From Gemmobacter caeruleus (lineage in GTDB: Bacteria; Pseudomonadota; Alphaproteobacteria; Rhodobacterales; Rhodobacteraceae), in the NCBI RefSeq assembly GCF_008271655.1, contig NZ_VKKX01000006.1:1-48818 (forward strand): a stretch of DNA of 48,818 bases, given 5' to 3'. Positions within the stretch are counted from its first letter, which is position 1. Each line of letters starts with the position of its first letter. Below, piece after piece: positions 26,169 through 34,616 of this stretch. The translations under genes and the position numbers were made by a program. The notes beneath the pieces were generated by a model that was not told where the DNA came from, did not search any database, and was given only the letters and a program-made list of their open reading frames with translations.

Positions 26169-26930
26169 GTGGAGGCGCAGAGAGTATTGGACACAGAAGT
26201 ATTCTGGCTTGCCGGCGTCTTTCTCGTAATTGCTGTGATCTACGCGGCCGTCGGACAGGCAGGAGCGTCCGGCTATATCGCGATCATGGCACTATTCGGC
26301 TTCGCGCCGCTGGCCATGAAAACGACCGCGCTCGCCCTGAATCTCATGGTGGCCGCAATCGGCACGGCCTGGTTCATGAAGTCCGGCCGATTGTCATGGC
26401 GCAACATCTATCCATTTGCCGTTCTGGGCTTCCCGTTCTCGATGCTTGGTGGGTCGATCCAGTTGGCGGAAGGGGTGTATTACCCTATCGTCGGTGCAAT
26501 CCTGGTGCTTTCCGCGTTGCAGATGGCACGATCAGCGATGAAAAGACCCGCAGGAAACGTCGCACCTCCCAAGACGCCGCCATTCTTGGCTGCTCTGGCG
26601 ACAGGGGCGCTGATAGGCTTCGTATCGGGAACGACAGGGACCGGTGGCGGTGTTTTTCTCGCGCCAGTGATTCTTGCGATGAGATGGGGCACGGCGCGTC
26701 AGACGGCCGCAACAACAGCGGTCTACAATCTGATGAATTCTGCGGCCGCCCTGATCGGTGCCTACGCCTATTGGGATCAGATCCCCGCATCGCTGCCCTT
26801 GTGGCTTGCGGCAGTCGCGGTTGGGGGCACAGTTGGCGCGTTCGTCGGAAGCCGATACCTCTCGGACCGCTGGCTGCGAGGCATCCTGGCCGCGCTGCTG
26901 CTGGCATCGGGGGTCAAGTTGCTATTGTAG
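26169..26930 (+). CDS. TSUP-family (TauE/SafE) membrane transporter, inserted gene
   Basis: A 253-residue polytopic membrane protein with about eight hydrophobic helices. It shows the paired TauE/SafE pattern: VFLVIAVIYAAVGQAGASGY in the first half and GALIGFVSGTTGTGGGVFLA in the second, each with a glycine-rich re-entrant motif. The family moves sulfite, sulfonates or other small anions across the inner membrane; the substrate here is unknown. GTG 26169 starts the frame; a TTG at 26187 after GGAGG is an alternative. It runs against the late operon, has lower GC than its neighbours, and its end overlaps the DUF6441 gene by 17 nt. It is a likely prophage cargo gene. Confidence 0.88.
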   Translation: MEAQRVLDTEVFWLAGVFLVIAVIYAAVGQAGASGYIAIMALFGFAPLAMKTTALALNLMVAAIGTAWFMKSGRLSWRNIYPFAVLGFPFSMLGGSIQLAEGVYYPIVGAILVLSALQMARSAMKRPAGNVAPPKTPPFLAALATGALIGFVSGTTGTGGGVFLAPVILAMRWGTARQTAATTAVYNLMNSAAALIGAYAYWDQIPASLPLWLAAVAVGGTVGAFVGSRYLSDRWLRGILAALLLASGVKLLL

Positions 26931-27591
26931 TCCTGCGCCCCTGAGCGGGTTTTACTTCGTCGCAAAACTTTCCCTCCACCCAGTTCGCCACGATCAGCCC
27001 CGGTACGGCATCGTGGGCCCGCTCCGCATCCCGCGCCAGGTCCAGCCGCTTCGGCAGCTTGACCTGCGGCACCAGCAGGAAGATCGGCGCGGTCACGAGG
27101 CCACGGCCGGTCTTCGACCATGATGCAACAGCGCGGCCCTTGGTGTTCAGCCGCCCCTCGGCCACCAGCAAACTCGGGCCCCGGCGGCGATAGATGAACC
27201 GTAGGCGCAGGCCAGTGCGGCGTTCCCATTCGCCGGGGGTGATCCGGCCGCCGCGCAGGGACTTGCCTGCAGCGGGTGTGGGGATCGCCAGCCAGAAGCC
27301 GCTTTTCGAGCGGATCAGCGGGCCCGTGTCGTGGGCGCCGACGATGACCGGGGCGTTGGACCAGACCACGGTCGCCGCGTTCAGGCTGGGTTTGGCCTTG
27401 GGGAACTGTTCCGACCGGATGGTGCGGGCAAGCCGGGCCCCGAGCCCCGCGCTGGTGATCTGCAGCCGCCACGCCGCCTTCAGCCCGGTCCCGGCCTCGC
27501 GGATTGCAGCCGACACGGCCCGCTCGCCCGCTGTCACCTCCGCCGCCATCATCGCGACGATGTCGGGATCGATGTCGAGCTTCAGTTTCAC
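26914..27591 (-). CDS. DUF6441 phage protein with altered C-terminus
   Basis: A 225-residue protein of the DUF6441 family found next to head-tail genes. The start MKLKLDIDPDIVAMMAAEVT, then AIREAGTGLKAAWRLQI and RSKSGFWLAIPTPAAGKS, are family marks. It probably serves at the neck or tail completion step. The final residues (about FCDEVKPAQGRRTTIAT) lie in DNA that belongs to the end of the inserted transporter gene, so the natural end was probably replaced when that gene arrived. Confidence 0.75.
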   Translation of the reverse strand: MKLKLDIDPDIVAMMAAEVTAGERAVSAAIREAGTGLKAAWRLQITSAGLGARLARTIRSEQFPKAKPSLNAATVVWSNAPVIVGAHDTGPLIRSKSGFWLAIPTPAAGKSLRGGRITPGEWERRTGLRLRFIYRRRGPSLLVAEGRLNTKGRAVASWSKTGRGLVTAPIFLLVPQVKLPKRLDLARDAERAHDAVPGLIVANWVEGKFCDEVKPAQGRRTTIAT

Positions 27592-27899
27592 GCTGGCCTC
27601 AGATCGACGGTCCAGACCAGGCGCTCGCGGTCGCGGACGGGTTCGCCCTGGATGAGGAAGGCCTCGCCGTCGATCTCGATGCGATCGCCGGGGCGCGGGG
27701 CTTGCACTTCGGCCACGCGCAGGTCGATGCGCGTGGTTTCGGACCAGAGCCGCGCATCGCCGAAGTCGGTGACGGCATCGGCGCGCCGGGCGATTATGCG
27801 CACGAGGACCGGCGCGCCGCCATCGGAGATGTAGACGGCGGCGCGACCGATGTTCGGATCGGCGAAGAGCGCGCCGACGGCGGCGGCGAAGGCGCTCAT
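27588..27899 (-). CDS. Phage head completion protein
   Basis: A 103-residue protein, MSAFAAAVGALFADPNIGRA then a beta-rich part with GDRIEIDGEAFLIQGEPVRD. Size, position after the decoration gene and pattern fit head-tail connector proteins of the gpFII/stopper type. The frame continues upstream to 28907, but that part shadows the ParDE genes. Its start ATG and the DUF2190 stop share one base at 27899, and its own stop overlaps the DUF6441 start by 4 nt. Confidence 0.75.
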   Translation of the reverse strand: MSAFAAAVGALFADPNIGRAAVYISDGGAPVLVRIIARRADAVTDFGDARLWSETTRIDLRVAEVQAPRPGDRIEIDGEAFLIQGEPVRDRERLVWTVDLRPA

Positions 27900-28234
27900 C
27901 AGAAGGCCCCGTTCAGCCGCACCCGGCCGATGGTGTCGCCTGCGCCGCCCGCCACCGCGACCACGGCCACGCCAATCAGGGTGTTCGAGGTGGTGGTCTT
28001 GGTCGCTTCCTTTGCAGTGTTGTCCCAATAGACCTTGTCGCCTGCGGCCCAGGCTTGCGATGCAACCTTCTTCAGGTCGTAGACGCCGGTGAGCGCGGCC
28101 TCGACCGCCTCGCCGACGGCGGCGGTGCCCGCGGCGACGCCGAAGATGGAGCCGATAAGCAGGCCGTCGCCCGAGGTGACGGCATAGGGCGCGGTCAGGG
28201 TGATGGTGTTGCCGGGCTGGACGTAGTTTTTCAT
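27899..28234 (-). CDS. DUF2190 phage capsid-associated protein
   Basis: A 111-residue protein of the DUF2190 family (MKNYVQPGNTITLTAPYAVT, DGLLIGSIFGVAAGTAAVGE, AGDKVYWDNTAKEAT). Members sit next to major capsid genes and are thought to decorate the head, sometimes misnamed recombinase A-like. ATG 28234 is preceded by AAAGGGAC. In other phages it directly follows the capsid gene; here the ParDE pair stands between them. Confidence 0.88.
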   Translation of the reverse strand: MKNYVQPGNTITLTAPYAVTSGDGLLIGSIFGVAAGTAAVGEAVEAALTGVYDLKKVASQAWAAGDKVYWDNTAKEATKTTTSNTLIGVAVVAVAGGAGDTIGRVRLNGAF

Positions 28235-28304
28235 CGGGGTGTCCCTTTTGTGACAGTTGCGCGTGGTGCGAATTTTTCCTACCTTTGCGGCAGGAGGATC
28301 GGAC

Positions 28305-28544
28305 ATGGCCGGAAAGATCAGCATTTCCATCACCGACGAGCATGCCGCGCTCTTGCAGGAGGCCGTGGGCAGCGGCGCCTATGCCTCGTCGAGCGAGGTG
28401 GTCCGCGAGGCGCTGCGCGAGTGGCGCGCAAGGCGGGTTGTCGGAGCGCTCTGGGACGAAGGGCTCGCCAGCGGACGCGCCGAGCCTGGCACGACCATGG
28501 CGGACATCAAGCGCGAGGCGCGCAGCCGCCGCAGCCTGTCCTGA
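28305..28544 (+). CDS. parD: ParD-type antitoxin (ribbon-helix-helix)
   Basis: A 79-residue protein. The N-terminal part KISISITDEHAALLQEAV and SSSEVVREALREWRARR is the ribbon-helix-helix of ParD antitoxins, which bind their own promoter and the toxin. AGGAGG precedes the ATG. The toxin gene follows after 6 nt. The pair lies on the plus strand inside the minus-strand structural operon. Confidence 0.88.
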   Translation: MAGKISISITDEHAALLQEAVGSGAYASSSEVVREALREWRARRVVGALWDEGLASGRAEPGTTMADIKREARSRRSLS

Positions 28545-28550
28545 CCCTTC

Positions 28551-28838
28551 ATGGCCCGGGTGTTCTTCACGCGGGCGGCCCGCGACGACCTGATCGACAT
28601 CTGGACGCATATCGCCGGGGACGATCCGGCGGCCGCAGACCGCGTGCTCGACAGGCTCGATGAGGTCGCCAGCCATCTGGCGGACAATCCGCAGATGGGT
28701 CCGGCCCGGGACGATATCCGCCCCGGGCTGCGCTATCTGGTGAGCGGCTCCTATCTGCTCTTGTACCGCATCGTCGGCGACGACATCGAGATCGTCCGCG
28801 CCGTGCACGGGCGGCGCGACCTCTACGGCCTCATCTGA
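28551..28838 (+). CDS. parE: ParE/RelE-superfamily toxin
   Basis: A 95-residue protein with the ParE fold: FFTRAARDDLIDIWTHIAGD, AADRVLDRLDEVASHLADNP, GLRYLVSGSYLLLYRI and the late VHGRRDLYGLI. ParE toxins poison DNA gyrase. The stop is 2 nt from the stop of the convergent capsid gene, so there is no room for a separate terminator. It probably stabilises the prophage. Confidence 0.9.
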   Translation: MARVFFTRAARDDLIDIWTHIAGDDPAAADRVLDRLDEVASHLADNPQMGPARDDIRPGLRYLVSGSYLLLYRIVGDDIEIVRAVHGRRDLYGLI

Positions 28839-28840
28839 CC

Positions 28841-30874
28841 TTACGCGCCCGGGTTCTTGTAGAGGCCGCGCCAGTCGATGGCCTTGGCGCCGAAGTCGAG
28901 GCGGCACTTGATCTCGACGCCGTCGACGTCGAAGCCGTTACGGGTCTCGATGTAGGCGCCCTGCTGGCCCTCGAGATAGGCGTATTCGATGGTGTCGATC
29001 TGGTTGGGGCTCGCGGCCAGATACCAGGAGGTGGCGCTGGCCGCGTCGAGGCGCGGCTCGCTGATGGGCGAGAGGGTGCGGATCGACTGCGGCACCACCT
29101 TGGCGCTGTCGGCGGGCACGAGGTTCTGGGCCACCAGCTGCTCGGCCTTCAGTTCGAGGGCCGCGGGGACGATCAGGAAGGCGGGCCGGATGTTCAGCAC
29201 CGTCTTCTTGTCGAGGCCGGTCTGTAGTGCCATCGCCGCCCGCGCCGCGCCGACGCTGGCGACATCGAGCGCCGCGCCGGTGCCTGCGAGATTCTTGTGC
29301 GTGGTGTGGAACAGCGCGTTGCCGTCGGCCATCGCCGGGTTCGCGGTGATGATGCCCCAGACGACGTCCGACTCCAGCTGGGCGATGGAGTTGCCGTACA
29401 TCGCCGGGATCCGGGTGAAGGCGTCGAGATCGTCGTTGATCAGCACCTGACGGGTGATGGCGACGACCCGGCCATAGGTCTTGACCTTGTAGCTCTCCTT
29501 GCTCTCGCCCAGCGTGCCGCGCTTGAACTCACCGCTTTCGCCCACTTCGAGGAGTTGCGGTGCCTCGCCCAACTGGACCCGGTGCATCGACTTGAAGTCC
29601 GTGGCGAGCACCTGGCGGCAGAAGAGCGCGAAGGTGCGGGGATAGGCGTCATAGGCCTGCCGGAGGGTCTTGTTGGTCACGGCCGACAGGATCTCGGGGA
29701 AGTCCGAGGTCGAGTGCAGGGCCCGCGTCGCCACCTCGTCGCGCGAGAGGCCTCGCGTGTTGACCCCGGCATTGCCGAGGCTTTCGCGGGCCAGTTCCAG
29801 CAGTGTCATGCCGCGATACTGGCGCGCGGCATCCTCCAGCGGGAAGAGCGTCGGACTGTAGCGATGCAGCAGCGCGTTCGCCACCGCGTCGCGGCGGGTG
29901 ATGCGCTCGTCCCGGCCGCCGAGCGGGACGGAGACATGCGGGAAGGTCCGGGTCTCGTCCGATTTCGCGGCGACCTGGTCGAGGATGAGGCGGCGGGATT
30001 CGTCCACGCTGACGCCGCGCTTGACCAGATCCTCGGCGAAGCTGCGCTCGAGGTTCAGGCGGCCGGTCAGATCGTAGATCGTGGATACACGATCACGCTC
30101 CGCTTCGCGGGCGCGGGTCGCGATGGCCTCGCTGTCGGGCGAAGGTGCCGGTTCCGGCATACGTGCGGTCGGCGGTTCGGGGTTCGCCGGAGCCGCGACG
30201 GGCGGCTGGCGGGTCTCGGTCAAGGCGGGGACATCCCCGGCCACATTGGTCGTGCTCTCAGGCATGGATGCCTCCTTTTGCATGCGGTTGTCGACGATCT
30301 CGACGGGATAGCTGGCCTGATCGGCCGCGCGGACCTGCGCGCGGGGATCGGCGGGAACGGTCACGAAGCTGACCTCGAGCGGGGTCCAGCGTTCGACGAT
30401 GCGCTGCTCGACCTCGCCCCTCGCGGCGGGCTCGACCACCTTCACCCGCTCGATGGAATAGCCGACCGAGACGTTGCGGATGATGCCGTCGCTGATCAGC
30501 CCGAACATGCGGTCGGCGGCCTGGTCGAGCCCTTCGCGGGGAAAGCGGATGGTGGCCTTGCCTTCCTTGCCCTCGATCCAGGCGCGTTCGACCACGCCCA
30601 CCTGCGAATGCGAGGACCAGACCGAATGGCTGTCGAGCGCCGGGGCCCCGGCGTTGAGGCGGGTCAGGTCCACCGCCCTGTCGCTGACCTCGAGGATTTC
30701 GTCGAAGGGCACGGAGGTGTCCCAGCCGATCCAGCGCCGCCGCCGGACGGCCGCGCCGGTGGTGAATACCACATCAACCGAACGCGCCTCGGAATTCACG
30801 GTCGCGGGCAGGATGGGCGCGCGCCGCAGCTGCATTGGCAGGGCGACCGGGGCCGCCATCATCGTGTCGGGCAT
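28841..30874 (-). CDS. Prohead protease-major capsid protein fusion
   Basis: A 677-residue protein. Residues about 15-215 are a HK97-type prohead protease (VDVVFTTGAAVRRRRWIGWD, SVWSSHSQVGVVERAW, GIIRNVSVGYSIERVKVVE, ending WTPLEVSFVTVPADP). A proline-rich linker with an internal Met (KEASMPEST) follows. Residues about 290-677 are the major capsid protein, with TYGRVVAITRQVLINDDLDA and DSAKVVPQSIRTLSPISEP. In most phages these are two genes. The linker may be where the protease cuts itself free, leaving the shell protein (inference). Confidence 0.92.
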   Translation of the reverse strand: MPDTMMAAPVALPMQLRRAPILPATVNSEARSVDVVFTTGAAVRRRRWIGWDTSVPFDEILEVSDRAVDLTRLNAGAPALDSHSVWSSHSQVGVVERAWIEGKEGKATIRFPREGLDQAADRMFGLISDGIIRNVSVGYSIERVKVVEPAARGEVEQRIVERWTPLEVSFVTVPADPRAQVRAADQASYPVEIVDNRMQKEASMPESTTNVAGDVPALTETRQPPVAAPANPEPPTARMPEPAPSPDSEAIATRAREAERDRVSTIYDLTGRLNLERSFAEDLVKRGVSVDESRRLILDQVAAKSDETRTFPHVSVPLGGRDERITRRDAVANALLHRYSPTLFPLEDAARQYRGMTLLELARESLGNAGVNTRGLSRDEVATRALHSTSDFPEILSAVTNKTLRQAYDAYPRTFALFCRQVLATDFKSMHRVQLGEAPQLLEVGESGEFKRGTLGESKESYKVKTYGRVVAITRQVLINDDLDAFTRIPAMYGNSIAQLESDVVWGIITANPAMADGNALFHTTHKNLAGTGAALDVASVGAARAAMALQTGLDKKTVLNIRPAFLIVPAALELKAEQLVAQNLVPADSAKVVPQSIRTLSPISEPRLDAASATSWYLAASPNQIDTIEYAYLEGQQGAYIETRNGFDVDGVEIKCRLDFGAKAIDWRGLYKNPGA

Positions 30875-30878
30875 GGCC

Positions 30879-32390
30879 CTATTCCTTCTCGGTTTCAGAT
30901 GAGGGGGCGGCCGGTTCCGTGGCCGGATCGCCCGCCTGCGCGCTGCCGGTCTTGGTGACGCGGCGCGGATCGCTGTCGAGCACGAGGCCGAGACCATCGA
31001 GCTTGGCGTTGGTCGCAGCGATCTCGGCCAGCACGGCGTCCGGGTTGTGGCCCTGCCGGGCGATGGCCTGCGCCAGCGTCATCGTGCCGGTCCGGATCGC
31101 CAGCAGATCGGCCATCGCATCCTTGTAGGGATCGACGGCATCGAACTTCGGCGGCGACCATTCCACCGGGACATCCGGCGTCGGGATCTGCCCCGCCGCC
31201 CATGCGGCCTCGGTGAACCAGCGCCAGACCGGCGCGCAGAGCATCGGGATGAAGAGCTGCCACTGCACGGCGTCGATCATCCGGCGGAACTCGACGAGCC
31301 CGGCCCGGATCGAGGAGTAGTTGACCTGGCTGAGATCGCCGGTCAGCAACTCGTAGGGCACCCGGAACCCCGCCGAGATCGTGTGCAGGCTGGCCCTCTT
31401 GTATTCGCCATAGCCGCCGGTGGCAGCGGGCTGGTTGAACCGGATGTCCTTGCCGCCGCGCGCATAGGCGATCAGCCCCGGTTCGAACTGCTCGACCCTG
31501 TTGCCATCGGCATCGACCACGGCGGGCGCGATGCCCTGCTGCGCCTCGTCGTCGCCGAAGACGATGGCCGTGACGCAGGCCTCGGTCTTCTTGCGCACCA
31601 GTTCGGCCACCTCGTAGTCGTCGAGGTCGCGCAAGCTGCGGATTACCGGTGCGCCCCAGGGAACGCCGCGCGCCTGCGTGCGCTGCTTCTCGTAGACATG
31701 GGCGATTTCGGTCGCGGGGACCGGTCGCGATCCGAGCCCGCCCTGCAGCGCACCCCAGGCATCGCCGGGATGCGCGGCGTGCAGCCAGTAGGCCCGGCGT
31801 TTGCCCATCGGATCGAACTCGATGCCCTGAACGATGCGGGCGGAACTGGCGTCGCTCCGCTTGGCCCCATCAAGTAAATCGGCCTCAAGCACCTGCAATT
31901 GCAGCGGCACCGACAAACCATCCGACGACCGCCGCAGCCTGCGCCGCACCAGCACCTCGCCCGCCTCGACCATTTCGCGGCAGATCAATGTCTGCAGCCC
32001 GTAGAAATCCAGCTGGCCGTCAGCGTCGCAATCCGCCGTCCAGCGGGTAAACAGGGCGTCTACCTTGCGATCCAACTTGTCGTCGCCACTCGCGGCACGG
32101 GGCATGATGCCGCTGCCCACGATGTTGTTCACCAGCACCGCCACGGCCTTGGCCGCATGCGGGTTGTTGCGCACCAGATCGCGCATCCGGTCGCGCAGCA
32201 GTGCCCCGGCCACGCCGATCTCGGTGTCTGCCGAGGATCCCGGGGCGCGCCATCCGTCCGTGCGCCGCCCCTTGGACGCCCCGTCATAGCCGCGTGTCAG
32301 GGTCTCGAAGGCCTGCCGCGCCAGCACGCGCCGGGCGGCGGCGCGCGGGGCGACTGAGGCAATGGCATGATCCATCCAGTTCGCGGGCAT
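30879..32390 (-). CDS. Phage portal protein, lambda family
   Basis: A 503-residue portal of the lambda GpB family, forming the ring through which DNA enters and leaves the head. The marks are MRDLVRNNPHAAKAVAVLVN, NIVGSGIMPRA, MVEAGEVLVRRRLRRSSDG, and GFRVPYELLTGDLSQVNYSS with IRAGLVEFRRMID. The ATG overlaps the gpW stop by one base (TGATG). The capsid fusion gene starts 4 nt after its stop. The last 40 residues are acidic and probably disordered. Confidence 0.95.
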   Translation of the reverse strand: MPANWMDHAIASVAPRAAARRVLARQAFETLTRGYDGASKGRRTDGWRAPGSSADTEIGVAGALLRDRMRDLVRNNPHAAKAVAVLVNNIVGSGIMPRAASGDDKLDRKVDALFTRWTADCDADGQLDFYGLQTLICREMVEAGEVLVRRRLRRSSDGLSVPLQLQVLEADLLDGAKRSDASSARIVQGIEFDPMGKRRAYWLHAAHPGDAWGALQGGLGSRPVPATEIAHVYEKQRTQARGVPWGAPVIRSLRDLDDYEVAELVRKKTEACVTAIVFGDDEAQQGIAPAVVDADGNRVEQFEPGLIAYARGGKDIRFNQPAATGGYGEYKRASLHTISAGFRVPYELLTGDLSQVNYSSIRAGLVEFRRMIDAVQWQLFIPMLCAPVWRWFTEAAWAAGQIPTPDVPVEWSPPKFDAVDPYKDAMADLLAIRTGTMTLAQAIARQGHNPDAVLAEIAATNAKLDGLGLVLDSDPRRVTKTGSAQAGDPATEPAAPSSETEKE

Positions 32391-32599
32391 CAGCGATCCC
32401 CACGGGAGAAGCCTGCCAACCCGGCCACAGGCAGCGGCCGTGTGGCCCCCGCGATGTCACGTTCGATGGTCCGAATCCGGCCGAGCAGATCTTCGGCCGA
32501 TCCGTAATCGACCGACTTGCCATCATAGCTGACGCGGGTCGTGCCGCTGGCATAGGCCCGGCGCAGGGCGGCAAGTTCGGTTTCCGTCCAGTCTGCCAT
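32390..32599 (-). CDS. Head-tail joining protein, gpW-like
   Basis: A 69-residue protein: MADWTETELAALRRAYASGT, then VSYDGKSVDYGSAEDLLGRI. The pattern of a helix, a beta hairpin and a second helix is that of lambda gpW. It lies between terminase and portal, the same place as in lambda. ATG 32599 follows the terminase stop by one base. Confidence 0.88.
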   Translation of the reverse strand: MADWTETELAALRRAYASGTTRVSYDGKSVDYGSAEDLLGRIRTIERDIAGATRPLPVAGLAGFSRGDR

Positions 32600-32600
32600 C

Positions 32601-34616
32601 TCAGAACCATCCTCCGCGCCGGCCAAGCCAGTCCGACTGCCGTTTTCCCTGGGGTGCGGTTTGCGGTCGATTGACCCGCCCCGCGCCATCCATTTCCGTT
32701 GGCGCGGCCCCGAGTTGATCCTCGAGATCGCGCCATTTCTCGTCGGTCCAGCGATCCGCGCCCGCGATCCAGGCGGCGGCGCGGGCATAGACCCGGCAGT
32801 CCAGCGCCTCGTTGCGTTCGCGCAGCTTCTGCCATTCCAGCCGGGCGAAGCCGCGTTTGGTCCGCACCGTCACCAGTTGCTCAGCCACAAACTGCTTCAG
32901 CCATTCATTCTCGACCCAATGCGGCAGATGCACCGATCCCGGCGGGAACGCCGCCCCCTCAGCCATGTCTTCCTCGGTCAGGCGCTCCAGCCGCAGGAAG
33001 CGATAGGTCTCGGCCTTGAAGGTCGACACCGCCACAGTCCAGAGACGCGCCCCGCGCCGCAGACGTTTGCCGCCCTCGGTCGCATCGACAAATGTCGGCC
33101 CCGATACCGGGCTCGAACGGTTGAACCCCTCGACGCCCTTGACCGGCGAGACCTGCGCGAAGCCCTGCGCCCGCGACCAGGAATAGACCGCCGGGGCCTC
33201 GTAGCCGGTGTCGATGGCGAGCCGAGCGATGCGCAGCTGCGCGCCGCGTTCGTGCGGCCAGCTTCTGTCTAGCAGCGCGGTCAGTTCCGACCATGCGTCG
33301 TGCCGATCCGGCCCGCCCTCGATCACGACGTGATCGACCAGCCAGCTTTCCAGCCCACGCCCCCAGGCCCAGACGTCGACCTCGATCCGGTCCTTCTGCA
33401 CATCGGCCCCGGCGGTCAGGAACAGCCCGCCCGCGGGCACGGTGCCGGGTGACCAGCGCTCGCGCCGGTCGTAGAGCCGCTGCCAGTCGGGCGCTTCCCC
33501 GGTCTCGACCCAGGTCTCGCCAAGGATCGTGTTGCGGAACGCCTTGATCGCCTCGTCCGACCCTTGGGCCGCGTCCCATGCCCGCACGATCCGCTCCCAG
33601 CTCAGCCAACCGATCGGCGAATAGAGCGCCGAGAGGTGATACCCGACCGTGGTCGGATCGGCGGCCGTGGCGGTCGCGCGCCATTCGCCGCCCTCAAGCA
33701 TCGCCGTCTTGTGGTGTTCCGCGATGGGCGTGTCGCAGCCCTCGCAATGATACTCCGCCGTCTCCGGGCGGCCCTTCTGCCAGCGCAGCCGGTCGAACTT
33801 CAGCCACTGCATCACCCCGCAATGCGGGCACGGCACGAAGAACCGCCGCTGGTCGGACGCCTCGAACTCGCGCTCGATCCGGCTCAGCCCCCGGATCGTT
33901 GGCGTCGAGACCAGCAGCACCTTGCGCCGGTGGGCGAAGGTCAGCGACCGGGCTTCGGCCAGCGTGACCGGATCGCCTTCCTCGTCGGCCGACGCCGGAT
34001 AGGCGTCGACCTCGTCGAGGAAGATGTACCGCGCCGGAGTGGACCGGAGCCCCACCGCCGAGTTCGCGCCCGTCATGATCAGGATGCCGCCCGCGAATTC
34101 CTTCGACAGCATCGTGTTGCCCGCATCACGGGATCGCGCCGGTTTGACCCGCTCCCGCAGTTCCGGGCTCTCGTCGATCAGCGGGTCGATCCGCTGGCGC
34201 GAGTTGCGCTTGGCCAGTTCCACCGTCGGCTGGACCGCCAGCATCGGCCCCGGCGCCTGGTGGATGGCGAAGCCGATCCAGTTGTTGCCGGCCTCGGTCG
34301 CCCCGACCTGCGCGGCTTTCATGAACACGATCCGCTGCGTGGGATCGCCCGGCGACAGCCGGTCCATGATCTCGCGCATGTAGGGCGTGCGCACCGTGCG
34401 GTATCGCCCGGGTTCGGCCGATGCGCGGCCCGACAGCATCCGATGCCGGTCCGCCCATTCCGAGACGGTCAGGTCCGGGTCGGGTCGCAGCCCGTTGTCC
34501 CAGGCGCGCAGGATCTCGCCCGCGCCGTCGAAGTCCGTCAGGCCGCCGGAATCATCGTTGTCATCACCGGAAGTCGGGCCGGACCTCGGCGAGTTCGTCG
34601 AGGTTGGCGCGTACAT
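32601..34616 (-). CDS. Terminase large subunit, GpA family
   Basis: A 671-residue DNA-packaging motor of the lambda GpA family. The ATPase part (about 60-320) includes QRIVFMKAAQVGATEAGNNW as the Walker A-like loop and ARYIFLDEVDAYP as Walker B. A CPHC / CEGC zinc pair lies at about 260-290. The nuclease part (about 390-600) has FLTAGADVQKDRIEVDVWAW and LAIDTGYEAP. The start overlaps the small subunit by 53 nt; no better start is seen. The C-terminal 40 residues are polar. Confidence 0.95.
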   Translation of the reverse strand: MYAPTSTNSPRSGPTSGDDNDDSGGLTDFDGAGEILRAWDNGLRPDPDLTVSEWADRHRMLSGRASAEPGRYRTVRTPYMREIMDRLSPGDPTQRIVFMKAAQVGATEAGNNWIGFAIHQAPGPMLAVQPTVELAKRNSRQRIDPLIDESPELRERVKPARSRDAGNTMLSKEFAGGILIMTGANSAVGLRSTPARYIFLDEVDAYPASADEEGDPVTLAEARSLTFAHRRKVLLVSTPTIRGLSRIEREFEASDQRRFFVPCPHCGVMQWLKFDRLRWQKGRPETAEYHCEGCDTPIAEHHKTAMLEGGEWRATATAADPTTVGYHLSALYSPIGWLSWERIVRAWDAAQGSDEAIKAFRNTILGETWVETGEAPDWQRLYDRRERWSPGTVPAGGLFLTAGADVQKDRIEVDVWAWGRGLESWLVDHVVIEGGPDRHDAWSELTALLDRSWPHERGAQLRIARLAIDTGYEAPAVYSWSRAQGFAQVSPVKGVEGFNRSSPVSGPTFVDATEGGKRLRRGARLWTVAVSTFKAETYRFLRLERLTEEDMAEGAAFPPGSVHLPHWVENEWLKQFVAEQLVTVRTKRGFARLEWQKLRERNEALDCRVYARAAAWIAGADRWTDEKWRDLEDQLGAAPTEMDGAGRVNRPQTAPQGKRQSDWLGRRGGWF

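Noticed and set aside
27900-28907. N-terminal extension of the head completion frame
   Set aside because: The extension is out-of-frame shadow of DUF2190 and ParDE; a good ATG exists at 27899.
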